Positions 7,465 to 16,273 of a DNA stretch of 64,000 nt are shown here, in pieces; position 1 is the first letter of the stretch; every line of letters starts with the position of its first letter. Under the pieces are notes generated by a model, which saw only the letters and a program-made list of their open reading frames with translations, searched no databases and was not told the DNA's origin. Position numbers and translations under genes: made by a program. Source of the stretch: Blautia obeum ATCC 29174 (GTDB lineage Bacteria; Bacillota; Clostridia; Lachnospirales; Lachnospiraceae); NCBI RefSeq assembly GCF_025147765.1, contig NZ_CP102265.1:3509001-3573000 (forward strand), written 5' to 3'.

Positions 7465-8379
7465 ATGGAATATATACTAAGAACGAACACAGTATCTAAA
7501 AAATACACAAATTATTATGCTGTTGATAAAGTATCCATTTCTATTAAAAAAGGCGAAATATATGGCTTGATTGGAGAAAATGGTGCTGGTAAGTCTACTT
7601 TAATGAAAATGATTGCAGGTTTGGTTGAACCATCAGAAGGCTCTATTGAACTATTTGGAAATTTTGTTCCCCAGACTGAGCGTTATCGTATTGGTTGTGT
7701 GATTGAATCTCCGGCACTTTATGCAGAATTAACCGCAAAACAAAATTTGGAAGTATTTAGAAATGCATATGGACTGTCAAGCAAAGAATCTGTACAACAA
7801 ATTTTAAAGCAGGTGGGTCTGTCACAATATGAAAATAAAATTGTCAAAAAATTTTCATTAGGTATGAAACAGCGTTTAGCCATTGGCATTGCCTTGTTGG
7901 GAAATCCTGATTTTCTGATTCTTGATGAACCTATCAATGGCTTAGATCCGACTGGAATACAAGATATGAGGAATTTCTTATTAAAACTAAATAGGGAAGA
8001 ACATATTACCATTATGATTTCCAGTCATATCTTGGGGGAATTGTCAAAAATTGCAACGAAATACGGCATTATTAAAAATGGCAAGCTGATTGAAGAAATC
8101 ACTGCAAAAGAATTAAATGAAAAATGTCAATGTTGTTTAAAAATTAAGGCATCAGATACTGCACAGGCCGCTATTTTAATAGAGAAAAATCTCCATACTA
8201 AAAACTACGAAATTCTTTCCGATAATAATATTCGGATTTTTGAATATGTAGACAATCCCGGAATTGTAAACTCCTTACTGGTTAATCATGGAATTTCTGT
8301 TGATGAATGTACTGTAACAAAGGAGTCACTGGAAGATTACTTTAATGAAAAAATGAGAGGAGGCATAGTCAATGCTTAA
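7465..8379 (+). CDS. ABC transporter ATPase (BcrA/lantibiotic-immunity type)
   Basis: A 304-residue ATPase. Walker A is GENGAGKST near residue 40, the signature is FSLGMKQRLAIG near 135 and Walker B with the catalytic Glu is FLILDEPINGLDP. A C-terminal extension of about 90 residues follows, as in BcrA-like drug and lantibiotic exporters. AAGGAGGGATA precedes the ATG. It overlaps the permease gene by 8 bases, so the two are translationally coupled and form one transporter. The substrate cannot be read from the sequence. A peptide antibiotic is inferred from the neighbouring two-component system. Confidence 0.9.
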   Translation: MEYILRTNTVSKKYTNYYAVDKVSISIKKGEIYGLIGENGAGKSTLMKMIAGLVEPSEGSIELFGNFVPQTERYRIGCVIESPALYAELTAKQNLEVFRNAYGLSSKESVQQILKQVGLSQYENKIVKKFSLGMKQRLAIGIALLGNPDFLILDEPINGLDPTGIQDMRNFLLKLNREEHITIMISSHILGELSKIATKYGIIKNGKLIEEITAKELNEKCQCCLKIKASDTAQAAILIEKNLHTKNYEILSDNNIRIFEYVDNPGIVNSLLVNHGISVDECTVTKESLEDYFNEKMRGGIVNA

Positions 8380-9127
8380 TTTAATTAGAGCTGATTTTTA
8401 TAAAGCAATACATGGAAAAGTCTTGAAAGTATGTTTTCTTATGATGACAGGATGGATATTCTTATGTGCTTATGCACAAAAAGCAACGATTGGCATGAGG
8501 GAATATTTGGTAGGTACAGAAGTTTCTGCAAATTACTGGGATTCTTTTTTTAATTATTACCCGGTTGTATTCCCTTTGATTGTTTTTTGCAGCTACTATT
8601 TCTCAAATGATTTTCGTCAAGGGACTGTAAAACATTATATAGAAAAAGGTCTGTCACGATGGAGTTACTTCTTCTCAAAATTTGTAATTGGCTGGATTGT
8701 ATCATTCTTTTTTTTGGTGTCTGCCTTTTTAATTGGTTTGTTATGTAATAAAATTTTTTTTGAAATAAGCGGTCTTACTTTTACAAACATTAGCAATATA
8801 GTGTCCTACATATTCTGTGAGGCATTATATCATATGGCTGTATCAACGCTCGCAATTTCACTTGTTTTTCTCATAAGAAACAGTTCAGTTAGCATGGCAG
8901 TTAATGCTTTGCTTATATTTTTTGGTTATCTGGTTCTTCATGGATTGGAAAGTATTTTGGGCTTAGGATATAACATCACAATTTTTTGGGCAATTAGTAA
9001 TATCAATAAAACAAGAATAGATATGGCAGTTCAATGGCTTCCAACCGCAATTATCATTTTCTTCGCCTATATGATTATATTTGGTGGAGTTATAGGAACA
9101 ATTTTCAAGAAAAGAGATATTACATAA
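8372..9127 (+). CDS. ABC-2 type permease of the same exporter
   Basis: A 251-residue membrane protein with about six hydrophobic segments: residues about 20-35, 60-80, 100-130, 145-170, 180-205 and 225-245. It has the motif SNDFRQGTVKHYIEKGLSRW between the second and third segments, as in lantibiotic immunity and BcrB-like permeases. It should form the channel for the preceding ATPase. Its start codon lies inside the ATPase gene. The histidine kinase follows after 19 bases, so one transcript carries all four genes. Confidence 0.85.
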   Translation: MLNLIRADFYKAIHGKVLKVCFLMMTGWIFLCAYAQKATIGMREYLVGTEVSANYWDSFFNYYPVVFPLIVFCSYYFSNDFRQGTVKHYIEKGLSRWSYFFSKFVIGWIVSFFFLVSAFLIGLLCNKIFFEISGLTFTNISNIVSYIFCEALYHMAVSTLAISLVFLIRNSSVSMAVNALLIFFGYLVLHGLESILGLGYNITIFWAISNINKTRIDMAVQWLPTAIIIFFAYMIIFGGVIGTIFKKRDIT

Positions 9128-9146
9128 TGCAGGGAGGGATAATGTT

Positions 9147-10064
9147 ATGAGTGTGGTACTTCAAATATATGCTATCATTGTGACACTATCTCTTATTATT
9201 GTTTTATCATTTTACTTGCTTCATCGTAGGGAGGTAACCCGGTTAAGCCAGAAATTGCAAACACTTTTACATTCATTTACCCATGCGGAATTGACATTAG
9301 ATTTTCCCTCTTCCGATATAACCGATCTTGTAAATGCTTTAAATGAATTGCTTCGAGTTTACCACAAACAAGTATATTCATTACAAAAAAAGGATGAGGC
9401 AATCAAAGAAACAATTACAAATTTAGCTCATGATCTTAGAACACCTGTGACTGCTATTCAAGGATATACCCAAATGCTTCTACAATCGCCGGAGTTGTCC
9501 GAGGAAGATTTAGATGCAGCAGCTGTTATAAATGAAAGATTGAATGTTTTAAATCAGTTACTAAATCAGTTGTTTGAATTTGCACGAATAGAAGCTGATG
9601 AAATGGAATTTTCTTATACTACATTTGATTTAAATGCTGTTTTACGCTCTGTTGCAGTTTCCTTTTTTAAATCTTTTGAGGAACGCAAAATAATTCCAGC
9701 ATTAAGTATTGCAGAGATTTCTTTTCCATTTTATGGAGATGAAAAAGCAGTAACCAGAATTTTTGAAAATATCATTTCTAATGCCTTGTCACATGGGAAA
9801 AGTGATTATCATTTTTCATCTTATGATAATAATGAATATTATTACTTTTCTTTTCAGAATATTACTGACAGCATAAGTGAATCTGATATAGATAAAATAT
9901 TTAATCGCTTTTATACAACAGATTTATCTCGTTCTCGCAAAACAACTGGTTTAGGTCTCACGATAGCAAAGAATTTAACTGTGAAAATGGGCGGTTCTAT
10001 CAGTGCTTCTCTAAATAATAATGTTTTTGAAATTGTAGTGTGCTTTCCTAAGCAAAAAGGATAA
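9147..10064 (+). CDS. Sensor histidine kinase
   Basis: A 305-residue kinase with a single N-terminal membrane segment (about 5-25) and no extracellular sensor domain. The phospho-acceptor is H95 in NLAHDLRTPVTAIQGY. ATP-binding motifs follow: NIISNALSHG (N box), DKIFNRFYT (F box) and TTGLGLTIAKNL (G2 box). Intramembrane-type kinases without a sensor loop often take their signal from a partner ABC transporter, as in Bce-type systems. That fits the adjacent transporter, although the permease here is smaller than BceB. AGGGAGGGATAATGTT precedes the ATG. Confidence 0.92.
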   Translation: MSVVLQIYAIIVTLSLIIVLSFYLLHRREVTRLSQKLQTLLHSFTHAELTLDFPSSDITDLVNALNELLRVYHKQVYSLQKKDEAIKETITNLAHDLRTPVTAIQGYTQMLLQSPELSEEDLDAAAVINERLNVLNQLLNQLFEFARIEADEMEFSYTTFDLNAVLRSVAVSFFKSFEERKIIPALSIAEISFPFYGDEKAVTRIFENIISNALSHGKSDYHFSSYDNNEYYYFSFQNITDSISESDIDKIFNRFYTTDLSRSRKTTGLGLTIAKNLTVKMGGSISASLNNNVFEIVVCFPKQKG

Positions 10065-10146
10065 AAAACTGATGAACCTGCTTTGGTGGTTAAAAAAAAC
10101 GCTTATAAAGTAGGTGTATTACATTGCTTATTCACATAAAAAACTT

Positions 10147-10174
10147 GATGGCGGTTTCAAAGCCGCCATCTTTC
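10147..10174 (+). terminator. Rho-independent terminator of the resistance operon
   Basis: GATGGCGG at 10147-10154 pairs with CCGCCATC at 10163-10170 around an 8-base loop and is followed by TTTC. It lies 83 bases after the kinase stop codon. Confidence 0.75.
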
Positions 10175-10261
10175 GTGCAAATAATATTCTAACACAAACA
10201 TGGTGGCGTAGGAGGATACTCGTTCAAAGGAATAATATCAATAAATGAATTATGAATGGTC

Positions 10262-10995
10262 CTACTAGTCAAGACCACCGGCTTAGCCGGTGGCTTGCTT
10301 TGACCCTATAAGGGTCTATTACCGGCACTGGAGTCTAAAGACTCACTGAAATAGGTTCGCCAAGCGCAACATCATTTACCCACTAAGCCCTAAAGGGCTT
10401 CTTTTATTTGTTCGGTTTTACTGGCTCACCCGTGAACGGGTCAATATACTCTTTCAGTGTCATCTGGTCATATTCCAAATCTTCTTGTAACTGATTTGCT
10501 ATATATTCCTGTATTTTCTTTGCATTTTTCCCTACCGTATCTACATAATATCCTCGACACCAGAAATGTCTATTTCCATATTTATATTTTAAATTTGCAT
10601 GTCTTTCAAATATCATAAGTGTACTTTTTCCTTTTAAGTACCCTACAAAATACGATACACTTATGCTCGGTGGAATTTCTACTAGCATGTGTACATGATC
10701 TGGACATATTTCCGCTTCTACAATTTTTACACCTTTTCTCTTACATAACATACTCAAAATATTCGCTATATCCTGCTTTATTTTTCCATATGCTACTTTT
10801 CTTCTATATTTTGGTGCAAATACAATATGATACTTACAATTCCATTTTGTATGTGATAAACTATTACTATCCATTTGGATAACCTCCTTTGTCCTTTAAT
10901 GCGGTTGGCGAACCAACATTATTGTAACACAGGAGGTTTTTTACTGTAAGCTGAAGCATTCCTAACTCACCTGCATAGCAGGTGGTTTATTTGTT
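10262..10995 (-). mobile_element. IS200-like insertion sequence (IS200/IS605 family)
   Basis: A single Y1 transposase gene is flanked by subterminal hairpins, as expected for this single-strand transposing family. The hairpins are CCACCGG-cttag-CCGGTGG at 10275-10293 on one side and CACCTGC-ata-GCAGGTG at 10968-10984 on the other. There is no TnpB partner. There are no true terminal inverted repeats, which is normal for the family. Exact cleavage points are not determined. Confidence 0.8.
10404..10874 (-). CDS. tnpA: IS200-family Y1 transposase TnpA
   Basis: A 156-residue HUH single-strand transposase. It shows the typical N terminus WNCKYHIVFAPKYRRKV, the metal-binding motif CPDHVHMLVEIPPS and the catalytic tyrosine region FWCRGYYVDTVGKN. 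Full length for the family (about 150 residues). The ATG is preceded by AAAGGAGG. Two small hairpins, one with GACCCT/AGGGTC at 10302-10316 and one with AGCCC/GGGCT at 10386-10399, lie just beyond its stop and probably shield it from outside transcription. Confidence 0.92.
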   Translation of the reverse strand: MDSNSLSHTKWNCKYHIVFAPKYRRKVAYGKIKQDIANILSMLCKRKGVKIVEAEICPDHVHMLVEIPPSISVSYFVGYLKGKSTLMIFERHANLKYKYGNRHFWCRGYYVDTVGKNAKKIQEYIANQLQEDLEYDQMTLKEYIDPFTGEPVKPNK

Positions 10996-11198
10996 TCCCA
11001 AAGTTCCGTTTTTCGGATCAACGAAAAACTACACAATGGTAAACAGGGCTTTGCCCTAACAAGAAGAAAAGCGGCAGAGATTTCTCCCCTGCCACTTTGA
11101 TTATGTAAAAAATATCTGTGTTAACGAGTCTCTTGCCTTGCTTGTATCTCGTTCATTTTTCCAATCGAAAATCAGATATAAACTTTTGTTTAAATTGC

Positions 11199-11435
11199 CT
11201 ATAATTCAAGTGAATCTTCTGCATCCACCCACATCTGTAAATTACCATTAAGATATAATCTCGCATATTCCAAAGGTTCATCCACAGCCAATGAAGTAAG
11301 CGCACATTCTGATCTGTATGTGGTTTTTAGATTTTTTTCAGCTTCCCAGCAATCAATACGAAGCATATATCCGGCACTTGTGTAAACATCAATACTATCG
11401 TGGTTTATGTTGTATTTTGCATAAATTGTTCTCAT
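11199..11435 (-). CDS. Small DUF6061-like protein
   Basis: A 78-residue protein beginning MRTIYAKYNINHDSIDVYTS. It has RIDCWEAEKNLKTTYRSECA and a C-terminal PLEYARLYLNGNLQMWVDAE. It resembles the small DUF6061 proteins that accompany Firmicute mobilizable elements. No membrane segment or catalytic motif is visible and no function is known to me. AAATGGAGATAAGATACG precedes the ATG. It is the last gene before the right-end repeats. The 300 bases between its stop and the IS hold only a weak GGCAG/CTGCC hairpin near 11074-11096. Confidence 0.6.
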   Translation of the reverse strand: MRTIYAKYNINHDSIDVYTSAGYMLRIDCWEAEKNLKTTYRSECALTSLAVDEPLEYARLYLNGNLQMWVDAEDSLEL

Positions 11436-11547
11436 CGTATCTTATCTCCATTTTTTTATAATCAGTTACAGAGTTAAATATCGAAAACATTTCAATCAGT
11501 TCACCATGTCGCTATTGTTATATGTTATAATGTGTTATGAAATTTTC

Positions 11548-11625
11548 TTTCCCTTAATTTTTCCCATATTAAAGTTCATGAAAACCAATGGGAGGATATA
11601 ACACAAGGGAAAGAGTAAGGGAAAG
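11548..11625. repeat. Right-end GGGAA/TTCCC repeats of element 1
   Basis: TTTCCCTTA followed by TTTTTCCC at 11548-11565 and ACACAAGGGAAA followed by TAAGGGAAAG at 11601-11625 repeat the pattern at 447-495. They mark the right end of the first element. Confidence 0.5.
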
Positions 11626-11736
11626 TTCACTTGCTACAAACTTAGTATTTTCAAGGGTTTGCGAAGAATTTGATAATCAAATATAACAGTTATTAAATTT
11701 CCTAAAATAAGTGAAATATCAACTGGAAGTTGTTTA

Positions 11737-12465
11737 TTAAACCTTTTTAACCTTAACCAACAACATCATAGGTCTACGCATTTCATTACACATTCCCGGC
11801 ATACCCATCATATCTGCCGGAGGCATTGCTTCCTCAATAGCCTCAATTTGAAAACCACATTTTATAAGTGGATTCAATATCTGCGTTAATGTGTGGTGCT
11901 GTTTAATTACTCGTTGACCAAGAAAATTGGTTTCTCTTTCGCCTGTGTAATAGTAATTGTCGATTGGCCAATATTTAGGTTTCCCATTTTCATCATAAAT
12001 CCAATCCTCATTAACACCTGCGGTGAAAGTCGGATGTTCAATATTGAATAGGAAATACCCACCTACTTTTAATGTGCAATACACCTTTTGATAAATATTA
12101 GCTAAATTTTCGATATAGTGCAGTACCAGGTTAGAAACAACTAGGTCATAAGTATTTTCAGGATAAATGTATTCTTCAACACCGCAAACTTTATACTTGA
12201 TTTTGTCATCAGAGTTATCAGCTACTGCTTTTGCAATCATTTTTTGACTACTATCAATACCAAGAATTTCAGTAGCTCCCATTTGTGCGGCATATTTGCA
12301 ATGCCAACCGTAACCACATCCTAAATCCAAAACTTTTTTTCCCTGTAATTTAGGAAATAACGGTTGCAACTGATGCCACTCTCCAGCAGCTTTCAGACCA
12401 TCTTTGCTTCTTCCCATTTCCGCATATGCGGCAAAAAATTCACTATTATCGTAAATATTTCTCAT
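11737..12465 (-). CDS. Class I SAM-dependent methyltransferase
   Basis: A 242-residue enzyme with a Rossmann-type SAM fold. Motif I is VLDLGCGYGWHCKYAAQMG near residue 45, the acidic ribose-binding residue follows in EILGIDSSQKMI and motif IV is YDLVVSNLVLHYIENL. The C-terminal third reads PMMLLVKVKKV at its end. This is the ubiE/BioC-like family 11 type with unknown substrate. It is preceded 28 bases upstream by a GNAT gene in the same direction, and the pair would be cargo of a decayed element. AGGTAATTATCA precedes the ATG. Confidence 0.85.
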   Translation of the reverse strand: MRNIYDNSEFFAAYAEMGRSKDGLKAAGEWHQLQPLFPKLQGKKVLDLGCGYGWHCKYAAQMGATEILGIDSSQKMIAKAVADNSDDKIKYKVCGVEEYIYPENTYDLVVSNLVLHYIENLANIYQKVYCTLKVGGYFLFNIEHPTFTAGVNEDWIYDENGKPKYWPIDNYYYTGERETNFLGQRVIKQHHTLTQILNPLIKCGFQIEAIEEAMPPADMMGMPGMCNEMRRPMMLLVKVKKV

Positions 12466-12493
12466 TGATAATTACCTCCATAACTTCCGATTT

Positions 12494-12919
12494 CTATTTT
12501 TGTTTCCATAGCATGGTGTATTCTTTTTCACCAGTAGCTTCATCCAAACCTTCACATTGAATAATGAACCCTTCTCTTTGGTAAAAAGAAATTGCTCTGG
12601 CATTCTTCTGGTATACATTTAATTGTAATCTAACTTTTTTATCCTTAATATAATCCAATAAAAGCTTACCGATGCCGCACGACTGCATTTCATCAGAGAC
12701 AAAAATACCTTCGATATATTCATCATTTAATCCTACAAATCCTTGAATCATTTTATCATCTTCATACACATAGACTTCGGATTGTAACATCATTTCTTTC
12801 ACTAATTCATAATTACTTTTCCAGTATTGATTGGAAATAAAATAATGTGTTTTCAGATTTGTCTTTAACCATATGTCAGCAACTCTATCGATATCTCCGT
12901 TCAGTAATTTTCTAATCAT
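12494..12919 (-). CDS. GNAT-family N-acetyltransferase
   Basis: A 141-residue acetyltransferase. It starts MIRKLLNGDIDRVADIWLKT. The acetyl-CoA binding loop is FVSDEMQSCGIGKLLLDYIK (Q/R-x-x-G-x-G/A pattern) and the C terminus reads YQKNARAISFYQREGFIIQ, as in RimI/YjaB-type enzymes. The substrate is unknown. The start at 12919 is preferred because GGAG lies 10 bases upstream, and the frame extends six residues further without a site. It is followed by the methyltransferase. Confidence 0.85.
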   Translation of the reverse strand: MIRKLLNGDIDRVADIWLKTNLKTHYFISNQYWKSNYELVKEMMLQSEVYVYEDDKMIQGFVGLNDEYIEGIFVSDEMQSCGIGKLLLDYIKDKKVRLQLNVYQKNARAISFYQREGFIIQCEGLDEATGEKEYTMLWKQK

Positions 12920-12997
12920 AACAAATATTCTCCACAACTACATACTTTATGCTTTTCTCTTTTTTCCATTCTATCACAAGCTCACCATTATCATCAA

Positions 12998-13120
12998 TTT
13001 TTTGATATTTTTTCTTTTCCCCCACTGTAAAACAGTCTCTGAGCGTTTCGTTATATAGAGGGATACAAATAAGAGCAAGATCCACCCATGTTTAACGGTA
13101 TTGCCATTTGGCCTCCCGTC
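12998..13120 (+). repeat. Mobilisation-region repeat, copy 1 (orphan)
   Basis: From TTTTTTGATATTTTTTCT through the block CACTGTAAAACAG, CTCTGAGCGTTTCGTTATAT and GAGCAAGATCCACCCA this segment matches 42963-43085 almost base for base, with fading similarity afterwards. At 42963 the repeat leads into a mobC-relaxase operon. Here it leads directly into an element end with no mob genes, so it marks a deleted relative of element B. Confidence 0.75.
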
Positions 13121-13125
13121 AACCT

Positions 13126-13432
13126 ATTAGCTATAGCTAATAGAATTGTATACTGTTTCAGCTAATTTATGTTTGCAGGTTTGGGAGAGATTGTTTCTTT
13201 TCCCGCCTTTTCTCTGATTTACATCCCCAAATACGGGGTGACAACAGAGCGGAACCCAAATGTTAGCTAGACTTCCTAAAAACCATGTTTGCAAACTGGT
13301 GATTTTGATTAGCTGTCAGCTAACAAAAATCGGATTGTGTTAGCTGGAAATGGATCATTTTGAATGGAATTTCATGTCACGAACGTGATTAGAAAATAAG
13401 AAAAGCGTTCGTTGTCAGCTAATCCAGCTAAC
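13126..13432. repeat. Cluster of TTAGCTG/CAGCTAA repeats near an element end
   Basis: The heptamer occurs in both orientations at about 13126-13141 (ATTAGCTATAGCTAAT), 13159, 13263, 13309-13323 (TTAGCTG-T-CAGCTAA), 13340, 13416 and 13425. A smaller set occurs on both sides of the second att site (near 33763, 33811, 34083 and 34101). Clusters of short repeats within 350 bases of an att core suggest integrase arm or accessory-protein sites. The stretch 12920-13450 holds no gene. Confidence 0.55.
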
Positions 13433-13447
13433 ATTTTCGAACGCTTT
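13402..13447 (-). terminator. Terminator behind the displaced tRNA-Arg 3' end
   Basis: On the minus strand AAAGCGTTCG (13438-13447) pairs with CGAACGCTTT (13402-13411) and is followed by TCTTATTTTCT. It sits 6 bases beyond the tRNA 3' end, as a tRNA gene terminator should. The loop contains two TTAGCTG-type repeats. Confidence 0.65.
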
Positions 13448-13453
13448 GAAGCC

Positions 13454-13500
13454 CGTCGCCAAGAGGATTTGAACCTCCGACCCCTCGCTTAGGAGCAACT
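13454..13500 (-). other. att site: displaced 3' half of tRNA-Arg(CCU)
   Basis: On the minus strand the segment reads CTCCTAAG (anticodon loop, CCT), then GCGAGGGG, a T arm GGAGG-TTCAAAT-CCTCT and an acceptor strand TGGCGAC-G. Upstream of the loop the sequence does not pair with GCGAG, so the 5' half of the tRNA is missing. Such a half-tRNA is left behind when a tyrosine recombinase crosses over in the anticodon loop and the element supplies a new 3' half. It is the left attachment site of element A. No gene is seen from here to 13900 except the integrase terminator. Confidence 0.7.
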
Positions 13501-13860
13501 TTTATGCAGGTTCAGACTAGTCCAACAGAGACAACCTATTCATTTATAAGTCCAGTAAAAAAGCGCCTTCCCGGACTATTTCTGTTCATATAAGATCATT
13601 GAAAATTATTCCGGATTTTTACATTTTCTGAGAAAATGATTGTACGCTTCTAATATAAAGCGCCAACTCCATCTATAATTTTTCAAATCATAAAATCCAA
13701 CTATCCTGCCCATTTAAAAGCGGGAAATGAAATGTGTGATACACTATTTTCTTTGTCAGATTTCTTCTAAATTATACATCAGATACCGCCATTTACGCAA
13801 GATGCTTTGACCACTATTTTACCTCTTTTTTCTCACATGCTCTGATTTGATCTCATAAAT

Positions 13861-13900
13861 AAAACCGGCAGAGATTTTGCTCTCCACCGGTCTGCTTTTA
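13861..13900 (-). terminator. Terminator of integrase A
   Basis: ACCGG with GAGA on one side and CTCT with ACCGGT on the other form an imperfect hairpin just beyond the integrase stop, flanked by AAAA and TTTT runs. Confidence 0.55.
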
Positions 13901-13902
13901 TC

Positions 13903-15303
13903 CTAATTATGTTCCCCTTGCATTGATTTTGCTAATGATGTCAGCAACACAGCCATTTCCGGATTGCTGAGAACTTTTGCAAGTAACTCTGCGTCCACTC
14001 CTTCTGGAACTTCCATCATCGTCCTCTTTTCTGTATCATGGATCTGCGGATTCAGATTCTTCCTGTTATAAAAGGAATCTTCCAACAGTGTCGCATTGCG
14101 CCGTCTGTCTTCATCTATAATATGCGAATATACTTCTGTAACCATATCTGCCTGTGCATGACCAGAATCTCCCTGTACCGCCTTTATATCACCGCCGTTC
14201 AGCTTAAGCTTATAGGTAACACTCATATGCCGGAAACTGTGAAACACAATCTGTGGTAAATCATGTTGTTTGATCAGCTTATTCAGGGAATCTCTGATAT
14301 ACGCACCGCCCCTTGGAAGTCCATATTCAGTAGCAAGGATAAGGCCATAGTCCTGGTATTCTTCCTGCAAAATATCCTTTATCTCCTCCTGCTGTGCTTT
14401 CCATGCAATCAGTTCTTCAGCTACGCTCCTGGGTAAAAACACTTTCCGCACGCTGCTTTCTGTTTTTGGTGTTTTCATAATGCGTACCGTCTTATTCGTT
14501 TTCCGCTCCTCTGGAAATATGACGATCACATCTTTCTGGTCTAATTCCTCTAACGCTTTTTTGCTGACTCTCTGTACTTCCTTATTTACATAAAGATACG
14601 CCCGGTTTTCTTTGATCGCTTCTTCTGATATATCTACGCAGTCCCAGGTAAGCCCCAGTAGTTCTCCTATTCGAAGAGAACCGGCAAAGGCAAGGTTCAT
14701 ACACAATTTCAGGCACTCATTTTCACACACATCCAGAGCATATGCAAAGGTCTCTGCATCCCATATTACCCGTTTCTCTGATTTATGCTTTGGTACCGTC
14801 GCTTTAAATGCTGGATTCTTCTCCATGATATCCCACTTCACAGCCTGATTAAAACAACTCTTCAGCAGCTTATGTACATCACGGATTACACTGGTAGATA
14901 CGAACTCGCTTCTGACATTTCCGTTCAAGTCTGGAACGGATGGCGTCTTTGTCAGAGTCTTATAGTAAATCTCCAGAAATCTGGTATTGATATCCGTCAG
15001 TGGAGTTTTCCCAATGATAGGCAATATATAATTCTTCAGCAATGACATATTCCCGTCATAGGTAGACAATGCCCACCTGTCTTTTCCATACAGTTCTACA
15101 TACTCATTTATCAGATCCTCCAACGTCTTACAGTTCGATACGATAATACCGCCTTTTTTCTCTTTCAGTTCGATTTCTGCTTTTCTTATTTTAGCTTCGT
15201 TCTTCGTATCATACGTTTCCCATTTCTGTTTCCGTTTTCCCTCTGTATCTTTACAGTAATATACGACACAATATTTGTTATTTTTCTTCTGTATCGAAGC
15301 CAT
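13903..15303 (-). CDS. Tyrosine integrase A (tRNA-Arg specific)
   Basis: A 466-residue tyrosine recombinase. It has the N-terminal arm-binding domain MASIQKKNNKYCVVYYCKD and a core-binding domain around 65-165. In the catalytic domain, SLRIGELLGLTWDCV holds the first Arg, VFHSFRHMSVTYKLK the His-x-x-Arg and DSGHAQADMVTEVYSH the second His and Tyr. It is longer than Tn916 Int by about 60 residues, with a C-terminal tail ending LLTSLAKSMQGEHN. Its start is directly after the stop of the four-HTH gene. It is clearly paralogous to integrase B at 34389, including shared WALSTY, NYILPIIG and IKAVQGDSGHAQ motifs. The att site lies 400 bases downstream. Confidence 0.92.
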   Translation of the reverse strand: MASIQKKNNKYCVVYYCKDTEGKRKQKWETYDTKNEAKIRKAEIELKEKKGGIIVSNCKTLEDLINEYVELYGKDRWALSTYDGNMSLLKNYILPIIGKTPLTDINTRFLEIYYKTLTKTPSVPDLNGNVRSEFVSTSVIRDVHKLLKSCFNQAVKWDIMEKNPAFKATVPKHKSEKRVIWDAETFAYALDVCENECLKLCMNLAFAGSLRIGELLGLTWDCVDISEEAIKENRAYLYVNKEVQRVSKKALEELDQKDVIVIFPEERKTNKTVRIMKTPKTESSVRKVFLPRSVAEELIAWKAQQEEIKDILQEEYQDYGLILATEYGLPRGGAYIRDSLNKLIKQHDLPQIVFHSFRHMSVTYKLKLNGGDIKAVQGDSGHAQADMVTEVYSHIIDEDRRRNATLLEDSFYNRKNLNPQIHDTEKRTMMEVPEGVDAELLAKVLSNPEMAVLLTSLAKSMQGEHN

Positions 15304-15304
15304 G

Positions 15305-16210
15305 CTATACCACCCCCTTTTCCTTCCGCTTCAATAACCACTGTTCAAATGCTTCTCTTGGAATACGAATAATCTTTCCTGTTTTTCTGACCGAGATTTT
15401 TCCTGTGGTGTACCAATAAGCTATGGTTGCAGGCTCCACTCCTGCCAGTTCTGCCGCTTCCGGCACTGTCAGATACTCCAGACATTTTTTCTCCTGGCTG
15501 TGATCTGCTTCTGCAAGGCATCTTCGCTTATAATTCTCATATTCCCGTTTTTCTTTCAACTCCAATTCTTCATATTCAAAATTAAACAGCTCATAGGTAT
15601 CCTGTGCCTGCAAGAATCGCTCAAAGCTCTCCTTTGTCACCCTTCTCCGTCCGGCAATTACAATAACGTCCAGCAATGGGGCATATTTTTTACTGCTCAG
15701 GATTCCATATACGGTACTTCTTGGAACGTCAAGCAGCCGGGCCATTTCCGGCATACTGAGACTGGCTGCCTCTGCAGCTGCATCTTTCTTACGATCTTCC
15801 TGTGTACGGTATCTGGACTGGCTGTAATACCAGTCCCAGAAGGCATCCGTCGGCACTCGCATTCTTTCATTCACGGTAACTGTCTCAATATTGTTTTTCT
15901 TCAATATCTCATATACCGTTGCGTTGTCCGTCCCCAGCATTTCCTGTATTTCTTTTGGGGAATAAGATCTGAGCCTCAACTCCTTTCCCGGTGCTTCTCC
16001 ATTGACTTTGTGATACCAGTCTTGATTGGCATACCACTTTTCAAAACTGGCTATTTCAACCCTCATCTTTCCAAGCAATGTTTCTGTCCGAAAATAGTTT
16101 TTATGAACCAGCCAGTAACGATCCGTCTTCTTTAATCCCAGCATATCCCCCATCTCGTGGACACTCATCCACTTTCGGGGTTTTGCCGGCGATCCAACTC
16201 TTTGTATCAC
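15305..16210 (-). CDS. Protein with four tandem excisionase-like HTH domains, element A
   Basis: A 301-residue protein built from repeated winged-helix modules. SVHEMGDMLGLKKTDRYWLV with FEKWYANQ is the first and SPKEIQEMLGTDNATVYEIL with FWDWYYSQ the second. SMPEMARLLDVPRSTVYGIL with FERFLQAQ is the third and TVPEAAELAGVEPATIAYWY with FEQWLLKR the fourth. Each module alone resembles the HTH_17/excisionase fold. It lies between xis and int, one base before int, with a homologue in the same place in element B. I infer a DNA-bending or recombination-directionality role on multi-site att DNA. I do not know a characterised homologue. Confidence 0.75.
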   Translation of the reverse strand: MIQRVGSPAKPRKWMSVHEMGDMLGLKKTDRYWLVHKNYFRTETLLGKMRVEIASFEKWYANQDWYHKVNGEAPGKELRLRSYSPKEIQEMLGTDNATVYEILKKNNIETVTVNERMRVPTDAFWDWYYSQSRYRTQEDRKKDAAAEAASLSMPEMARLLDVPRSTVYGILSSKKYAPLLDVIVIAGRRRVTKESFERFLQAQDTYELFNFEYEELELKEKREYENYKRRCLAEADHSQEKKCLEYLTVPEAAELAGVEPATIAYWYTTGKISVRKTGKIIRIPREAFEQWLLKRKEKGVV

Positions 16211-16273
16211 TGCCTTGTTTCACTCTCCTTCCATTTATTTTTCTTAAATCATATCTCACAATTCGCAAAAAAT

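Larger units (their letters stand above)
440..11630. mobile_element. Integrative mobilizable element 1 (Int/Xis/MobA-MobL, RR-ABC-HK cargo)
   Basis: Related paired motifs of the form TTTCCCTTA...TTTTT.CCC and ACAAGGGAAA..TAAGGGAA occur at 447-495 and again at 11548-11625. They bracket integrase, repressor, excisionase, DUF3847 protein, relaxase, two overlapping coiled-coil genes, an XRE regulator, a two-component/ABC cargo, an IS200-like insertion and a DUF6061-type small protein. There is no type IV secretion or coupling-protein gene, so this is a mobilizable rather than self-conjugative element. The exact att cores are not resolved. Confidence 0.65.

Noticed and set aside
13454..13560. A complete tRNA-Arg gene at the first att site
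   Set aside because: Only the anticodon loop to the 3' end is tRNA-like. The 5' anticodon stem, D arm and 5' acceptor cannot be found.
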